DNA of 64,000 nt from the NCBI RefSeq assembly GCF_000182565.1, contig NW_015971543.1:1056138-1120137 (forward strand), given 5' to 3'. Made by a program: the position numbers and the translations under genes. The notes beneath the pieces were generated by a model. It searched no databases, was not told the DNA's origin, and was given only the letters and a program-made list of their open reading frames with translations. This document shows, piece after piece, positions 48,521 to 59,943 of the stretch. The DNA is from Spizellomyces punctatus DAOM BR117. Taxonomy: Eukaryota > Chytridiomycota > Chytridiomycetes > Spizellomycetales > Spizellomycetaceae. How positions within the stretch are numbered: position 1 is the stretch's first letter; each line of letters begins with the position of its first letter.

Positions 48521-51213
48521 TCATTTCTTCTGCTCCATGAGCTTCTTCTTGTAGTCTTCCATGAGCTGCTGCTGCACGAACGGCATGACAGGGGCATGGG
48601 TCTTGTACTCCATGGAGAACTCTCCTTTGCCTTGAGTGCAGGAACGCAAGTCGGTCGAAAAGCCAAACATCTCGTTCAAGGGTACATCGGCTTTGACCTC
48701 GACGTAATCCTCCTGGACCTCAGAATCGCCAATAGTTCCCTTTCGCTTGTTCAGGAGGCCGATGCAGGTACCCTGTTGAATAAACATTTTAGGCGTTTGG
48801 CACGCCGTCTACAGGAAGACGTCAGGTACTGACCTGGTATTCAACAGGAGCCGTCAAGCTGACATCCATGATCGGCTCAAGAATCGCCGGACCGGCCTTC
48901 ATGAAAGCTGTGTGGCAGAGCGTGTGATTAGAGAAAACTCGTATAACAGAAACATTATGAGCTGAGAAACCCACCTTCACGGAAGGCGTAAATGGAAGCC
49001 AATTTGAACGCCAGTTCGCTCGAATCGACGGCGTGTGCCAACCCATCTTCAAGGACAAATCGAACGCCAGTGACCGGATGCCCAATCAAAGAGCCCTTCT
49101 CACAAGCTTCGAGGAATCCCTTCATTGGAATGATTGTTAGATGCATGTAGAGCGCTGACGACTTTGGGCGATTACCTTTTCAATAGCGGGAATGTATTGG
49201 CTGGGAATGTTCATACCGACCGTGTTATCAACGAATTCTACCAGATTTCCATCCTCCGCTGGCTCTTCCATGGGTTCAATATAGCCCACAACACGTCCAA
49301 ACTGTCCTGAACCACCAGATTGTTTCTTGTGCGTGTAGTTGAACGCAACTTTTTGGTTGATAGTTTCACGGAAAGCCACTTGGGGCTTTCCAGTAGCGCA
49401 ATCAACATTGTACTCGCGCTTCATGCGTTCGACGTAAATCTCCAAGTGAAGCTCGCCCATTCCAGAGATAATTGTTTGCTTGCTTTCGGCGTCGACGTGG
49501 ACGCGGAAAGTTGGGTCTTCACGCTGGAAACGATTCAGAGCTTTCGCAAAATTGGGAGATTCTTTCCCTTTTGGTTCCAATGACAGAGATATTACAGGCT
49601 GAGGAACATAGATGGACGTCATGGCGTACGCAACGGAACCATCGGTGAAAGTATCACCAGAAGCACAGTCAATGCCAAACAAAGCGCAAATTTCACCGGA
49701 TCCAACGCTGGCGACGTCTTCCATTTCGTTGGAGTGCATACGAACAAGCCTTGACACCTTGACCCTCTTACCGGTCCTGGAGTTTACAATCCAGTCACCC
49801 TTCTTAAGAGTTCCTTGATAAATGCGGAGGTACGTCAACTGTCCGAATCGTCCTTCCTCAAGTTTGAACGCTAAGCCAACCAAGTTAGCGCTCGATGCCG
49901 AGCTCAACAGTACTTTGCTTTCGTCGTTCTTCGCGTCTAGGGCATAATTCTCCACTTCATGGGGCCGGGGTAAGTACGTCAGTACACCGTCCAACATAGG
50001 TTGTACGCCTTTGTTGTGGTATGCTGACCCCATGAAGACTGGACAGAACTTCTGTGCGATTGTACTGCGCCGGACTGCATCTTCGAGCTGCTGGTTGGTA
50101 GGCTCTTCCTCGTTCAAGAAAATCTCGGCAATCTCGTCGTCCGCGTCAGCAAGATGTTCAATCAACTCGGCCCGCTTCTCAGCTACAAAGTCCTGCATCT
50201 CGCTAGGGATATCATCAATTCTAATGGTTTCCCCCTTGTCGCCCTCGTTATAGTAAGCTTTCATATTAACCAGATCCACGACCCCCTTCAGATTACTTTC
50301 GGCACCTATAGGAACTTGTACCGCCGCAGCAGTCAAGCGTAACTTATTCCGAAGTTGGTCAATTACTCGCCATGGGTTTGCGCCAGCTCGATCCATCTTA
50401 TTTATGAAACAAATACGAGGAATGTTGTAGCGCTTCATTTGACGATCTACCGTCATAGTTTGTGACTGAGCGAACAACATCGAAATTAGAGATTCGCCAT
50501 TTGGACATATTGACACTATCACAGGAAAACAATACCTGAACGCCTCCGACGGCACAAAGCACCAGAATTGCACTATCGAGAACACGGAGCGCACGCTCTA
50601 CTTCAATCGTGAAATCAACGTGACCTGATGGCATAGTAAAATGAGCGCGATGTTTACAATTAAGATGCGTAGGGAAACTGCATACCAGGGGTATCAATAA
50701 TATTAATAGCACAGTCTTTCCACTTCGTATACGTGGCGGCAGACTGAATAGTGATTCCCTTTTCTCGCTCCAGTTCCATAGAGTCCATTTTGGCACCAAC
50801 ATTATCTTTCCCTCGGACCTCGTGGATCTCTTCGATTCGCCCAGTATAGAACAAGATGCGCTCGGTCAGCGTCGTCTTTCCGGAATCAATATGCGCCGAG
50901 ATTCCGATATTCCGAAGTTGATTCAGCCGAGCCTGGGACGGTAACACTTTTAGTCATGACTGTCAGCAGGGGCGAGAGCAGTTACCGAACTTACCAGATC
51001 CGCCACGTCGTAGTTGACGGCAGGCGACTCCTCAACGACCGGTTGCTCTGCTGTAGCTGAAGAGAACCATCGGCTATCCACCCCAAATACACCAACCCGA
51101 ACTTGGTGCGGTGTCACTATGGGGGCAATGGACTTGAACACCAATGCTTTCCCGGGTGTGACGCACGGTGCCCGACGGACAGCACCCCTCAAGAAGTTAC
51201 CGAGCAGCGCCAT
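48521..51213 (-). CDS. MEF1: Mitochondrial translation elongation factor G1
   Basis: Exons 51213-50995, 50932-50686, 50624-50536, 50465-49176, 49119-48975, 48907-48834 and 48772-48521; about 771 residues. The N-terminus ([15 protein letters not shown]) is a likely mitochondrial presequence. GTP-binding motifs: AHIDSGKTT (G1), DTPGHVDF (G3), NKMDRAG (G4). [20 protein letters not shown] is the switch region typical of GFM1/MEF1 rather than EF-2, and domains III-V follow in order with [14 protein letters not shown] near the fourth domain. It moves tRNAs and mRNA on mitochondrial ribosomes. The ATG at 51213 is used; an upstream in-frame start would be non-ATG. It lies in line behind AK7, 234 bases from its stop. 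Confidence 0.95.
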
Positions 51214-51447
51214 ACTGCTATGGTTGGGCACTCTTCCTAGCAAGGGATCGCTACCAGAGAAGCCCGCCCCTGATGTGAAGGTGGCAAGATCTGTTCAGAA
51301 AGGACGTCGGAATGAAATCGGGCGAGAGTGTGTTATTGCCATGGCAATCCAAGCCACGCTTACGCTAGCAACCAGGCCAATTGAATTATCAAGGATATCA
51401 ACAATAGTGTTTTACAGACAATTCTACAAAAGACATTTGCATGCTTT

Positions 51448-54432
51448 TCACGCATTTCCAGGGTTGTGCTGCAGAGATGGAATGGATATTAGGCCGCAGG
51501 ATTTATCTGCTTGTCTATGCCTTCATGGCCTTACCTTGAAAAGGAACTCTGCGAGGTAGTCAATGGGATCCTGTAAATGAAAGCATATCAGATCCTCGTT
51601 CTGTGTGCTGATGAGCTCTATATGGATGGATCTCACCTCAGGTCGCACTTTGCACACTTCAATTAGCCCTGATGTTAATGTCGGCATAACATATTTCATG
51701 AGGTAGTTGCGGAGTGGTACAGACTGGGCCTCGAGAACTTCTTGTTCTTGCTTGCGAACTTCCTCGAGCTTTAAATTCTGCCAAGCACCGTTAGAATAGT
51801 ACCCCATATCAAACTAACCGCTGCGCCAACAACTTACCCATTCGGCTACAGCTTTGCTCTGTCTTTCAGCCTCCTCCTTTTCCCTCTTTAGTCGTTCCTC
51901 TTCCGCAGCTGCTATTTCTCTGGCCTTGAGATGAAGAACATGATTAAGTGTAAACAGGAATCATATACTGTAACAGCAGATACTGCTCCTATCCGCACCT
52001 TTGCTTCCTCAGCCAATCGCTTCTTCTCCGCAATTTGCTCCGGCGAAGGGCCATAGTTGTGCGGTCGCCCTATGGTTTTCGTGACAATACTCATCACGGC
52101 ATCCGCATCATTCGCCTCCACCGAAATAATTATGGGATGAATTTCTAGCTCATCAAAGAAATTTAGCACAGTATTCTCGTCAGTGTTGCTCGCACGGAAT
52201 TCTTCTAGTCTGCGTGTCAATGCTGTACAGGACAATATGAGAGATCAAGCGGAATAACCCGGGTAAGATGTCATCCATTACCGTCTTCAGAATTTTTTGT
52301 CCCTGCAACTGCCGACTCTGGTAGGTTCATGATGCGGTCCTTGATAACATCATCGGAAGCGTCCAAGGAGATAACCTTGTCTGGTCCGATGAGCTCATCT
52401 ATCTTTGGAATTTTGCTTTCCTCCTTCGCATCGTCATCGTCGGCAGCTATAAGCTCAACGATTAGGAAAGTTGTCTTTAGATAACACCGTGAGCTGCATA
52501 CCCTTGAATAGTTCCCTTGCTTCATCCAATGAAGTCGGGTACCCATCCAATATGTACCCTTGATTCCGACATGGCATAGAACGCAGTTTCTCTCGTACAA
52601 AATTTACGACGTGCTCTTCCGGGTACCGCCCATTATTTGCTCGGGCAGCTTCTTTCAGCTCTTCGAAGAGCTCTTTATCAGCATCAATATCGTCATCAGC
52701 TTCGTCGGGAGTAAGACGTCCGGAAGCTCGTCGTTCCTGTAAAGGCGAAATACTAGGGCGTGAATAAAGGATCTAACATTACACCATCCTGCGTTCTTGG
52801 ACTCACTAATCGTGCGATTGCCTCCTCAACCACTTTCTCGACATTAATGATGTGGATCTCGTAATGTTGCGCTATTTTGTTGGCGTAGAAAGTCTTTCCT
52901 GATGCTGGCGGACCATGAACGACGATCCGCAGAGGAGTAAGTCCCCGCGCATATTTGTATTCTTGGATGAACTGCGTGAGGTTTTCGACCAGTCCGCTCT
53001 GAGAGTTCTCAATGTGAGAAAAGATGCGGAAGGCGAGGGAACTACAGACATAGATTGTACCTCGTATTTCCATTCGAAAGACATCTCCTTAATATGCCCA
53101 GGATCTAGCCGTAAATTGACCAGCAGCATATCGTAATCGCTTTGCGGCAAATCCTTATTTAATAGCGCCGCCTCTTTTGGAAGCTTTTTGACTTTGCCGG
53201 TGCCGAGGGTATCACTAACCGCCTAGTACAAATCTGCATGAGTGAAAATGGCATCTTCAAACTGTCTCATGCTTTATGTGACCTTTGTGATCTCGTAGAG
53301 AGTATTTTTTGAGTCGTCAATAGCTAGCATATACTTGGATGCGGGAGTAGTTTCCACTGTCTCGACGATAATATTTGACAGGTCGTCGAGTGATATAGTT
53401 GGTATGACATTATCACCATCTCCATAGCACACTAGATCCTGATTGTGCCAGGCAGACTGCAAATCGGCAATCTGTTAAGATTTGTCGTCATTAAAGTATG
53501 CGGAATCGGAAGGCCTCACCTTGAACAGGAAATGGAAGATGCTGTCACCAGGGTGGTATACTAGGCCGGCGGCGATTACGTATGTTTTCAGGGCGCTCTT
53601 TTTCCCATGTTTTACAATATTCTTCTCCACCAGAATGTGGGACTTGAAGTTTGGGTGAGGTTTCCGTCGTCGGTAATCGTCTTCAGCGAGGAAAGCGTCA
53701 GGGTCCTCCTGGAAACAATTCATGTGTTCATCACGACCACAGAGGCCTGAAGGCAGTAGGCAAGAGCTGATCTTACTGCGTCTACTTTCGTCCGTGCCCA
53801 GGTCATAACGCTAGTTACTCCTATGAAAACCTTGGGCTTCTCCGCAAAATTGTCTGCCTCTTCCGCCAGCACTGCATCCTGCACATGAGCACAACAGAAA
53901 ACCAATTTGCGTTCATCATTCTGACATACTTTCAATTGCCCAAGAAGCTTCATCCAAGCATGAGATGATGTCGTAAATGATCACGTCACAGGACAGAAGA
54001 GTTTCTTTCAGCAGAGTTCTGTCTCCACGCTGGCATACTCATGTTAATAAGAGACAAGACTAGCATATCGCCAGGACTGTATACCGGAACAGTTTCTGTA
54101 ACCCATTTTGGTTTCTGTCCAGCAATCGCAAACTTTTCTATTGCCTCTTTTTGCACGGCATCTCGCTTCTTATCACCGGTTTCCACGATCGGGACCAGTT
54201 GATGGGCTAACGAATCATCGGTTTCCTCCGGTGCCGTTCCATTTCGCCTAGTCATTGTTCCCACTACTGTGTAGATCTCCTTTGGTTTCTCCTCCTTTGG
54301 CCTGTCTTCATTTTCGTCGGTTTCCTCTTCTTCGGGTTCCTCTTCCCGGCGCGAACCGACAACGGTCGTAGCAAGGAGCCGAGAGACGTTGTGTCCCAAA
54401 GGACCATCAACATTGGACACAAAGACCTTCAT
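51448..54432 (-). CDS. AK7: Adenylate kinase 7, flagellar type
   Basis: Fourteen exons: 54432-54085, 54029-53930, 53871-53777, 53708-53520, 53471-53283, 53222-53061, 52998-52807, 52736-52502, 52446-52282, 52222-51999, 51924-51838, 51777-51637, 51570-51535 and 51468-51448; about 727 residues (human 723). The N-terminal half is an NAD-epimerase-like fold ([35 protein letters not shown]). The kinase domain starts with the P-loop HGPPASGKT, then [14 protein letters not shown]; the tail has a Glu/Lys coiled coil and a DPY-30 motif ([20 protein letters not shown] ... [12 protein letters not shown]), which binds axonemal radial-spoke-like partners. AK7 balances adenine nucleotides in cilia. The last exon encodes six residues. 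An acidic Glu-rich insert (~35 residues) near residue 30 is extra. Confidence 0.93.
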
Positions 54433-54891
54433 TCTGAGATGCTTGGATGATAAGACGACCGTCTTGTCGTTTGCAATTTCGACGATCTGCTCCCACGGCT
54501 CAAACTCCGTTCACACCGCGCTTATGCCATCAAGTGCACGTGATCCGTATGGTGTTCTGGCACACTGGTCCAAATAAAAACAGATAGTCCAATGTTGAGA
54601 GCCCTATGTAAAGGTAACCATTTACCTATGCTCTATTTAGTAAGTAATTGTGCCTATCAGACCTAGATTATATACTACAGACACATAAAGAAGTAGGAGA
54701 TTGCATGACTGCCCAGGCGAAGGAGAGACGAGCGCAGCGGCAGGTATCACTCAGCCAATGGAGTGAGCAGCAACCGTGAATGCGAAACTGGCTTCGCGCA
54801 TGATATCTGGAGTGTGTGCGCACAGATTGAACTCTTTTGTGATTTGGGCTGCGAACAAGGTAGGGAAGATACGGGAGCTGGAAATCTTTTC
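54433..54891. other. Intergenic gap upstream of AK7
   Basis: 459 bases between the AK7 start codon and the cystinosin stop, both minus strand. No gene is supported, and no convincing X-box was found in it by eye. Confidence 0.5.
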
Positions 54892-56121
54892 CTACGCTTC
54901 CTCCGGCGCGGACAAGAGTGGGCCAACTTCGTCCCTTTCATTCGGTCCACCATAACCACGGACGCGATTGCGGTACAAAACGTAATGCTGTACGATAAAC
55001 AGTCCATCCTGATGATGACAAAATTTTAAGATCAGCACCGGTGAGAATGAACCGTCATACTAATCAACTCACAAAGCTCATTGAGGTGAGGCCCAGTCCA
55101 AATTTGACTGGATTTTTGGTAATATCCGACCAGTCGCCACTAACGGAGGCATCAATCAGACTCTGCATCATTGACAACACGCCTCCAGTAAGATCAAGGA
55201 GGATGTTCTATCACCAGGGAAGATGAACAATGACATTTAACAGGGGTGACCTTCGGGATACAATGGCTTATACTACTCACATCAATGCTCCACCCAACCG
55301 TAGATTGGCGCTTGAAGTTCAAATAGGCCTAATGTTGATGGAGTTTCAGTCTTTCACACCTCAAAAGTTTTCTACGCATAATCACCTACCTGTGGTACAT
55401 ATTTTATAAGGGTGATGGCCATTTTGATGTATGACAAGTAATACAGAGAGTATGAAGCGGGAATGATTCCTTTGAAGGCTAAGAGACCTGCCACGCATGC
55501 GGTAGACGCTGTGATCACGATGAATGATGCGGAGGGCATTGATACTTTCTGCCCTTCAGAGCGGTGATAAATAAAGCTCTGCAAAGCAGTAAGGGCTGAA
55601 TAAGGCAGGTAGAGTTAGGAAATCCAATCAATGTTTTGATAAAGCATGATCCTCTGTACCTGTAAGAATGCAGGCATGTATGGCAAAGACCACGTCATTC
55701 AATTGCACGCTGTTGTCAAGTCCCCATTTATCTCGATTCACATAGAGGCCAACGTTGTATATCTATAAGATGCAGTTTAGGGAGCGGCCGGTCAGTGTGT
55801 GAAGGTGAGCGACGTACCGAGTAGCTAGCGAAGGACGTTGGGACTCGGTTAATAATAAGCAACCAGCAGTCAGAACAAGACCTACTGCATACCATAGAAA
55901 TCCCCACAGGTTCAAAGCAAGAAAGTCAAGAGACAACCCTTCCACGCTGCGGCGTCGCCAATTGAGCACAAGCTGCAAACAGCCCCTTGTCAGTGCTTGA
56001 CCTCCTAGAAGACGGCAATAGAGAAACACACCTGAGGATAAAAGCTCAAGCTCCATGCTGCAAAGTAGCCCCAACCAATGAGCTGCGAAAGGAGTGGCCA
56101 AACGGCCTCGTTTGACGGCAT
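54892..56121 (-). CDS. CTNS: Cystinosin homologue (PQ-loop cystine transporter)
   Basis: Exons 56121-56032, 55972-55886, 55762-55660, 55595-55390, 55328-55281, 55207-55073 and 55008-54892 give about 261 residues and seven helices. First PQ-loop: GWGYFAAWSLSFYPQ, then VLNWRRRSVEGLSLDFLALN. Second: KMAITLIKYVPQ then AYLNFKRQSTVGWSID, with NILLDLTGGVLSMMQ, FGLGLTS and FIVQHYVLYRNR. These are the cystinosin family marks. The protein exports cystine with protons from lysosome or vacuole. The long luminal N-terminal glycosylated head of animal cystinosin is absent. A 26-base piece between exons 2 and 3 could be an extra exon but does not keep the frame. Confidence 0.9.
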
Positions 56122-56318
56122 TTCCAACAGCGTTATGAAATTCTTCAGGCCATGGCGGCTGGTCTTGAAAACACTATTTGCCCTTAGTAATGCGCGATCG
56201 CGCCCAAATCAATTTTCATTTGGGCCTTTGACGGATAAGACAGCAGATGCGCGGGATTCTTTTTCAAAGAAATGTGGAGAAAAGCAGAGGGTTTACCGGA
56301 GTCACTGCGGAAATCACA

Positions 56319-57386
56319 ATGAGCGAGGTCGAGGTGGACTTCATCCCAGATACCACCGCTACGTTAGCGGAGAATGAGGCGAAGGGAGTTGGGGACGTTG
56401 ATGTCGGCACCATAATCGACACAGTGCCGAGCAACAACCCAACCCACTCTGAAAACCCGTTCGTTTCAATAAATGGTCTGTCGTTGGCGGTTCTCCTTAT
56501 AGCTATTTTTGCCGCTGTTGGGCTTGCTATGGTCGTGCGAGTCTGGTGGGTTCGTCGCAAGAGAAGACGGAAGGAGGCTGGCGAGACCGTGCCAGTTCAA
56601 GCGAACGAGGCACACGCTCCCATGGAGCGCACAAGACGGACAAGTCCAAGCTGCGCGCAGGCTGGACTTTCGGGTGGTGCTCCAATCGCGGAATCTACAG
56701 GCCTTTCCGAACCTGTCCAACCCGCAAGCGTCTCAGTTGACTCTGAAGGACAGCAGGAAGCTCGTTCTTCTGCCTCCTCTTTCTGGAGTCAGCTACGCGC
56801 GGATGTTCTCCTTCCCGGTTTGCCAGATCCTGAGGACTCTTTTGTTCAAGTTGTTATTGATACGCCTGTGTGCGGCGCGGAAGTTATTCACAGTACCGGT
56901 ATAATATGGGATACGACTCCACCGACGGGCACTACAGATTCCTCCTCCATTGGAAAGCGGACTTTGGGAGCCTATGACGATGCTTTTGAAAGATGGGCGC
57001 TGGATTCAACCGGGATGAGAAGCGGCTCGAGGTCTACAACCTCGACATCACACTCCAGACTGGGAACAGAAGGCTCGGAAGCGCGAATTGAAGCCCCCGG
57101 GCGCAAACATATCCGCATGGATGAGCGATCCGTTAACCTAAGTGGAAATGTAGATGCGACACCACCTTCTCGAAAGCTGATGCGCAGGAGTTTCTCATAC
57201 ACGGGCAACTCGATGGGACCGTCGGCGATGGGGTTCGTGGGTCATGAACGGATATCAGAAGAACATCCTTATGTGCAACCGCAAACACCAATGGAGGAAG
57301 TTGCGGGGAACAACTATGAAGCGAGCAATGTGATGCAGAGTCTCGAGCAAGCAACGCACGTCACGCGATGGCCTGCCGGAGACTAA
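56319..57386 (+). CDS. Orphan single-pass membrane protein
   Basis: An intronless frame of about 355 residues from the ATG at 56319; an in-frame ATG at 56247 would add 24 residues. Residues ~1-50 are acidic and Asn/Thr-rich, then one membrane helix (SLAVLLIAIFAAVGLAMVVR) follows, flanked by the basic WWVRRKRRRKEAG, so the tail is cytosolic. The rest is Ser/Thr/Pro-rich, low in structure (SFWSQLRADVLLP; AFERWALDSTG), with no recognised domain. There is no clear signal peptide, so it is likely type III or a signal-anchor protein. It is divergent from cystinosin (198 bases between starts). Similar Ser-rich single-pass proteins in fungi include wall sensors, but nothing specific ties it to those. 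Confidence 0.6.
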   Translation: MSEVEVDFIPDTTATLAENEAKGVGDVDVGTIIDTVPSNNPTHSENPFVSINGLSLAVLLIAIFAAVGLAMVVRVWWVRRKRRRKEAGETVPVQANEAHAPMERTRRTSPSCAQAGLSGGAPIAESTGLSEPVQPASVSVDSEGQQEARSSASSFWSQLRADVLLPGLPDPEDSFVQVVIDTPVCGAEVIHSTGIIWDTTPPTGTTDSSSIGKRTLGAYDDAFERWALDSTGMRSGSRSTTSTSHSRLGTEGSEARIEAPGRKHIRMDERSVNLSGNVDATPPSRKLMRRSFSYTGNSMGPSAMGFVGHERISEEHPYVQPQTPMEEVAGNNYEASNVMQSLEQATHVTRWPAGD

Positions 57387-57921
57387 TGGGCTATTCCTTT
57401 ACAATAATCAACATCACACAATTTTGCTAATACCCAATGCAACCTACACCGGGTTGATGTAAATATAATGGCAGAGAATGATAATCATTTGCATGTTGTC
57501 TGCTGAAAACGTTGTGGTAGCATAACTGAAGTGGGCCGCTTTATGAAATAACACCATCCTCTGCATGCCGATATCAAAATACTGATTCTTTTGACTACAG
57601 ACTTCTACCAGCTGTTGTTTTTTCTCTCGTGCTGAGGAGCACGCATATCCTGCTCGATGCGGTCAGAGCACTCGGTGACGACCCATTTATCAGAATCAGC
57701 ATAAATAAATGCCAATCATTTCACGGCATATTGGACCCGTCTTTTTGTTTATCTTTGTGAGGTTGATGTCACAATAAATCTAGGTAATTCAATTCCTACA
57801 ATACGTGGCCCGGCTATACACATTAATTGCTTGCACAGCCACAGGCCTGGTTTGGGATGAATCAGCCGCCCGTGCGAAGTTTGACATTTGGGCAAGATCG
57901 TTCACGCATTTGGCCAAGAAA
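57387..57921. other. Intergenic gap before the metacaspase
   Basis: 535 bases with no credible gene. A frame reaching upstream of the metacaspase ATG (from 57805) has no ATG of its own and is taken as 5' untranslated sequence. Confidence 0.5.
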
Positions 57922-59783
57922 ATGTATCCAGGACAATACGGCAGTCGACCGTCGCAACCACCGCAGGGCTATCCTTACCCGCAAATTTCTCAACCGCCGC
58001 AAGGGTCATACCCTCAATATTCGCAACCACCTCAAGGCTATCCGCCTCAACCACCGCAAGGTTATCCTTATCCATCTTCTTCGCAGCCCTTCTATCGACC
58101 TCCTGGTCACCAGCCGTACTATCAACCACAGCAGCAATATGGCCCGCCGTCGTCTTATCCACCGCCAGCCCTCCCGCCACGGAATACTGAGGATCTACCA
58201 CCGTACACCCCTCCTGGAACTCCCAGCTCGAATGCTCCAGCTCCTGGAATGAATGGCGCACCCATCCCAAACTATCCTCCCCCGTCAATGCCGCCTCCAC
58301 CAGCCGGACCCTACGAGTCGGTGGTGCAACACCGACCTCCACAGCCTCCCCCCCAATGGCCTCAACAGCAAGTAAACTGGGCTCAACCGCCGCAGCAATA
58401 TTTTCAGCAAACTGCGGGTAACCTTTGCGAAAACGCAACGTTTCCATCGCATTCTTACTGATGTTGCATTTTTGTAAAGGGTACCTCTCCAGTTGCACGG
58501 GAAACAAAAAAGCGCTACTGGTGGGAGTAAATTACTTTGGAACCAGGAGCGAATTGAAAGGTAGGCACAACACAAACTTCTTTGATAGTTAGATGGACAA
58601 TTTATTGATGACATGTACTCTCCAGGCTGCATTAATGATGTCCGGAACATGAAGAACTTTCTGATCACAAAATTTGGGTTCAGAGATACACCCGAGACAA
58701 TGCTCACCTTGACAGATGACCAACGCAATTGGCATCTGCGCCCTACCCGGCAGAATATACTCCAGGCTATGCAATGGTTGGTTCGAGGCTCTAAGGCTGG
58801 GGATTCATTGTTCTTCCATTTTAGGTATGACTGGCTGCATCCACATACTGCCGCATCACAAAATGATTCTCAATTGTCTTGCAGCGGTCATGGATCTCAA
58901 ACTCAAGATCTGGATGGTGATGAATCAGACGGAGTGGATGAGACCATTTGCCCAGAAGACTATGCCAAAGCAGGCATGATCGTCGATGATGTAAAGATCG
59001 TCAATATTCGATCAGAAAGTACTTTGTGAGACAAAGTCATTAATCGTGAACCATCCCCGCACAGGAAATGAATATGATTTTAGTGAGGGCTTTGCCACCT
59101 GGTGTCCGTCTGACGGCCCTGTTCGGTGGGTCTCCTGTGTGCTAGTCTGTACAGGCAGTTGGCTAATCGTGCGTTTCGGCTCGAATATAGACTGTTGTCA
59201 CAGGTATGCATATACGTACTTTCGTTGGCGACAGGATTTTAGCTGACTAGATGCTTGAAGTGGTTCCGCGCTTGACTTGCCTTTTATATACTTACCGGAT
59301 GGACGTCTGAAGGAAAAGACTGCAGCATCGAGGTTAGGTGGGGTGGCGATGGATGTTGGACAGGGGCTGCTCAAGGGTGGCATAATCGGTGCCGGAATGA
59401 GCTTGTTCAAAGCAGCAAGCACCTTGACAAATTCGGGCCCATCGCGAGAACAACGGGAGCAGACGAAAGGGAACCAATTTGCGGATGTGGTCATGTTCAG
59501 TGGTTGCAAAGATCGACAAACGAGTGCTGATGCACACATTGAAGGTGTGTTTTGAAATTGTTTAGATAGCGAGCAGTAATACATCATATTGACATGTTCC
59601 TCTCTAGGTGCTGACACAGGAGCCATGACATATGGCTTCACAACTGCTCTATCGCAGTATCACTCACCCACGTATGGGCAACTGCTACAAGAGATCCGAA
59701 CGATCCTCCAAAATAGGTTTACTCAGAAGCCGCAGTTGAGTAGCGCTAGATATATGGACATGAATCAAATATTTATCATGTAG
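57922..59783 (+). CDS. MCA1: Type I metacaspase
   Basis: Exons 57922-58417, 58480-58560, 58626-58824, 58885-58990, 59065-59125, 59191-59203, 59261-59544 and 59608-59783; about 471 residues. The first ~165 residues are rich in Pro, Gln and Tyr ([10 protein letters not shown]-type repeats), the prodomain of type I metacaspases. The p20 part reads [31 protein letters not shown], then [14 protein letters not shown] with the catalytic His, and ALFDCCHSG with the catalytic Cys (second C). [14 protein letters not shown] and the final MDMNQIFIM match family ends. Metacaspases cleave after Arg/Lys and act in stress and protein quality control. Exon 6, only 13 bases, carries the codons for the catalytic Cys region. 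Confidence 0.93.
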
Positions 59784-59943
59784 GAATGTTCTGCTTCTCG
59801 GAGGAGAATACTCCCGTGAGTCTGACCTATTACCGGAGAATGCTGCGCTTTTTGGAATTTCTGTAACGACTGACGTATGGTGGATGATGCAAATACTATA
59901 TTCATACATGCATGGCTCACTCCTGTATCTAACCCTACTTGGC

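Noticed and set aside
51014-51559. 181-codon plus-strand frame across the EF-G start and AK7 end
   Set aside because: Antisense to two well-supported genes; no motif.
54030-54060. 31-base intron in AK7 with a gtcttg donor
   Set aside because: An upstream gtatac donor in the same phase gives 55 bases and a better match to the AK7 N-domain.
57940-58260. CCGCAAGG-type repeats that could be called a tandem repeat locus
   Set aside because: They encode the Pro/Gln/Tyr-rich metacaspase prodomain, a known low-complexity region.
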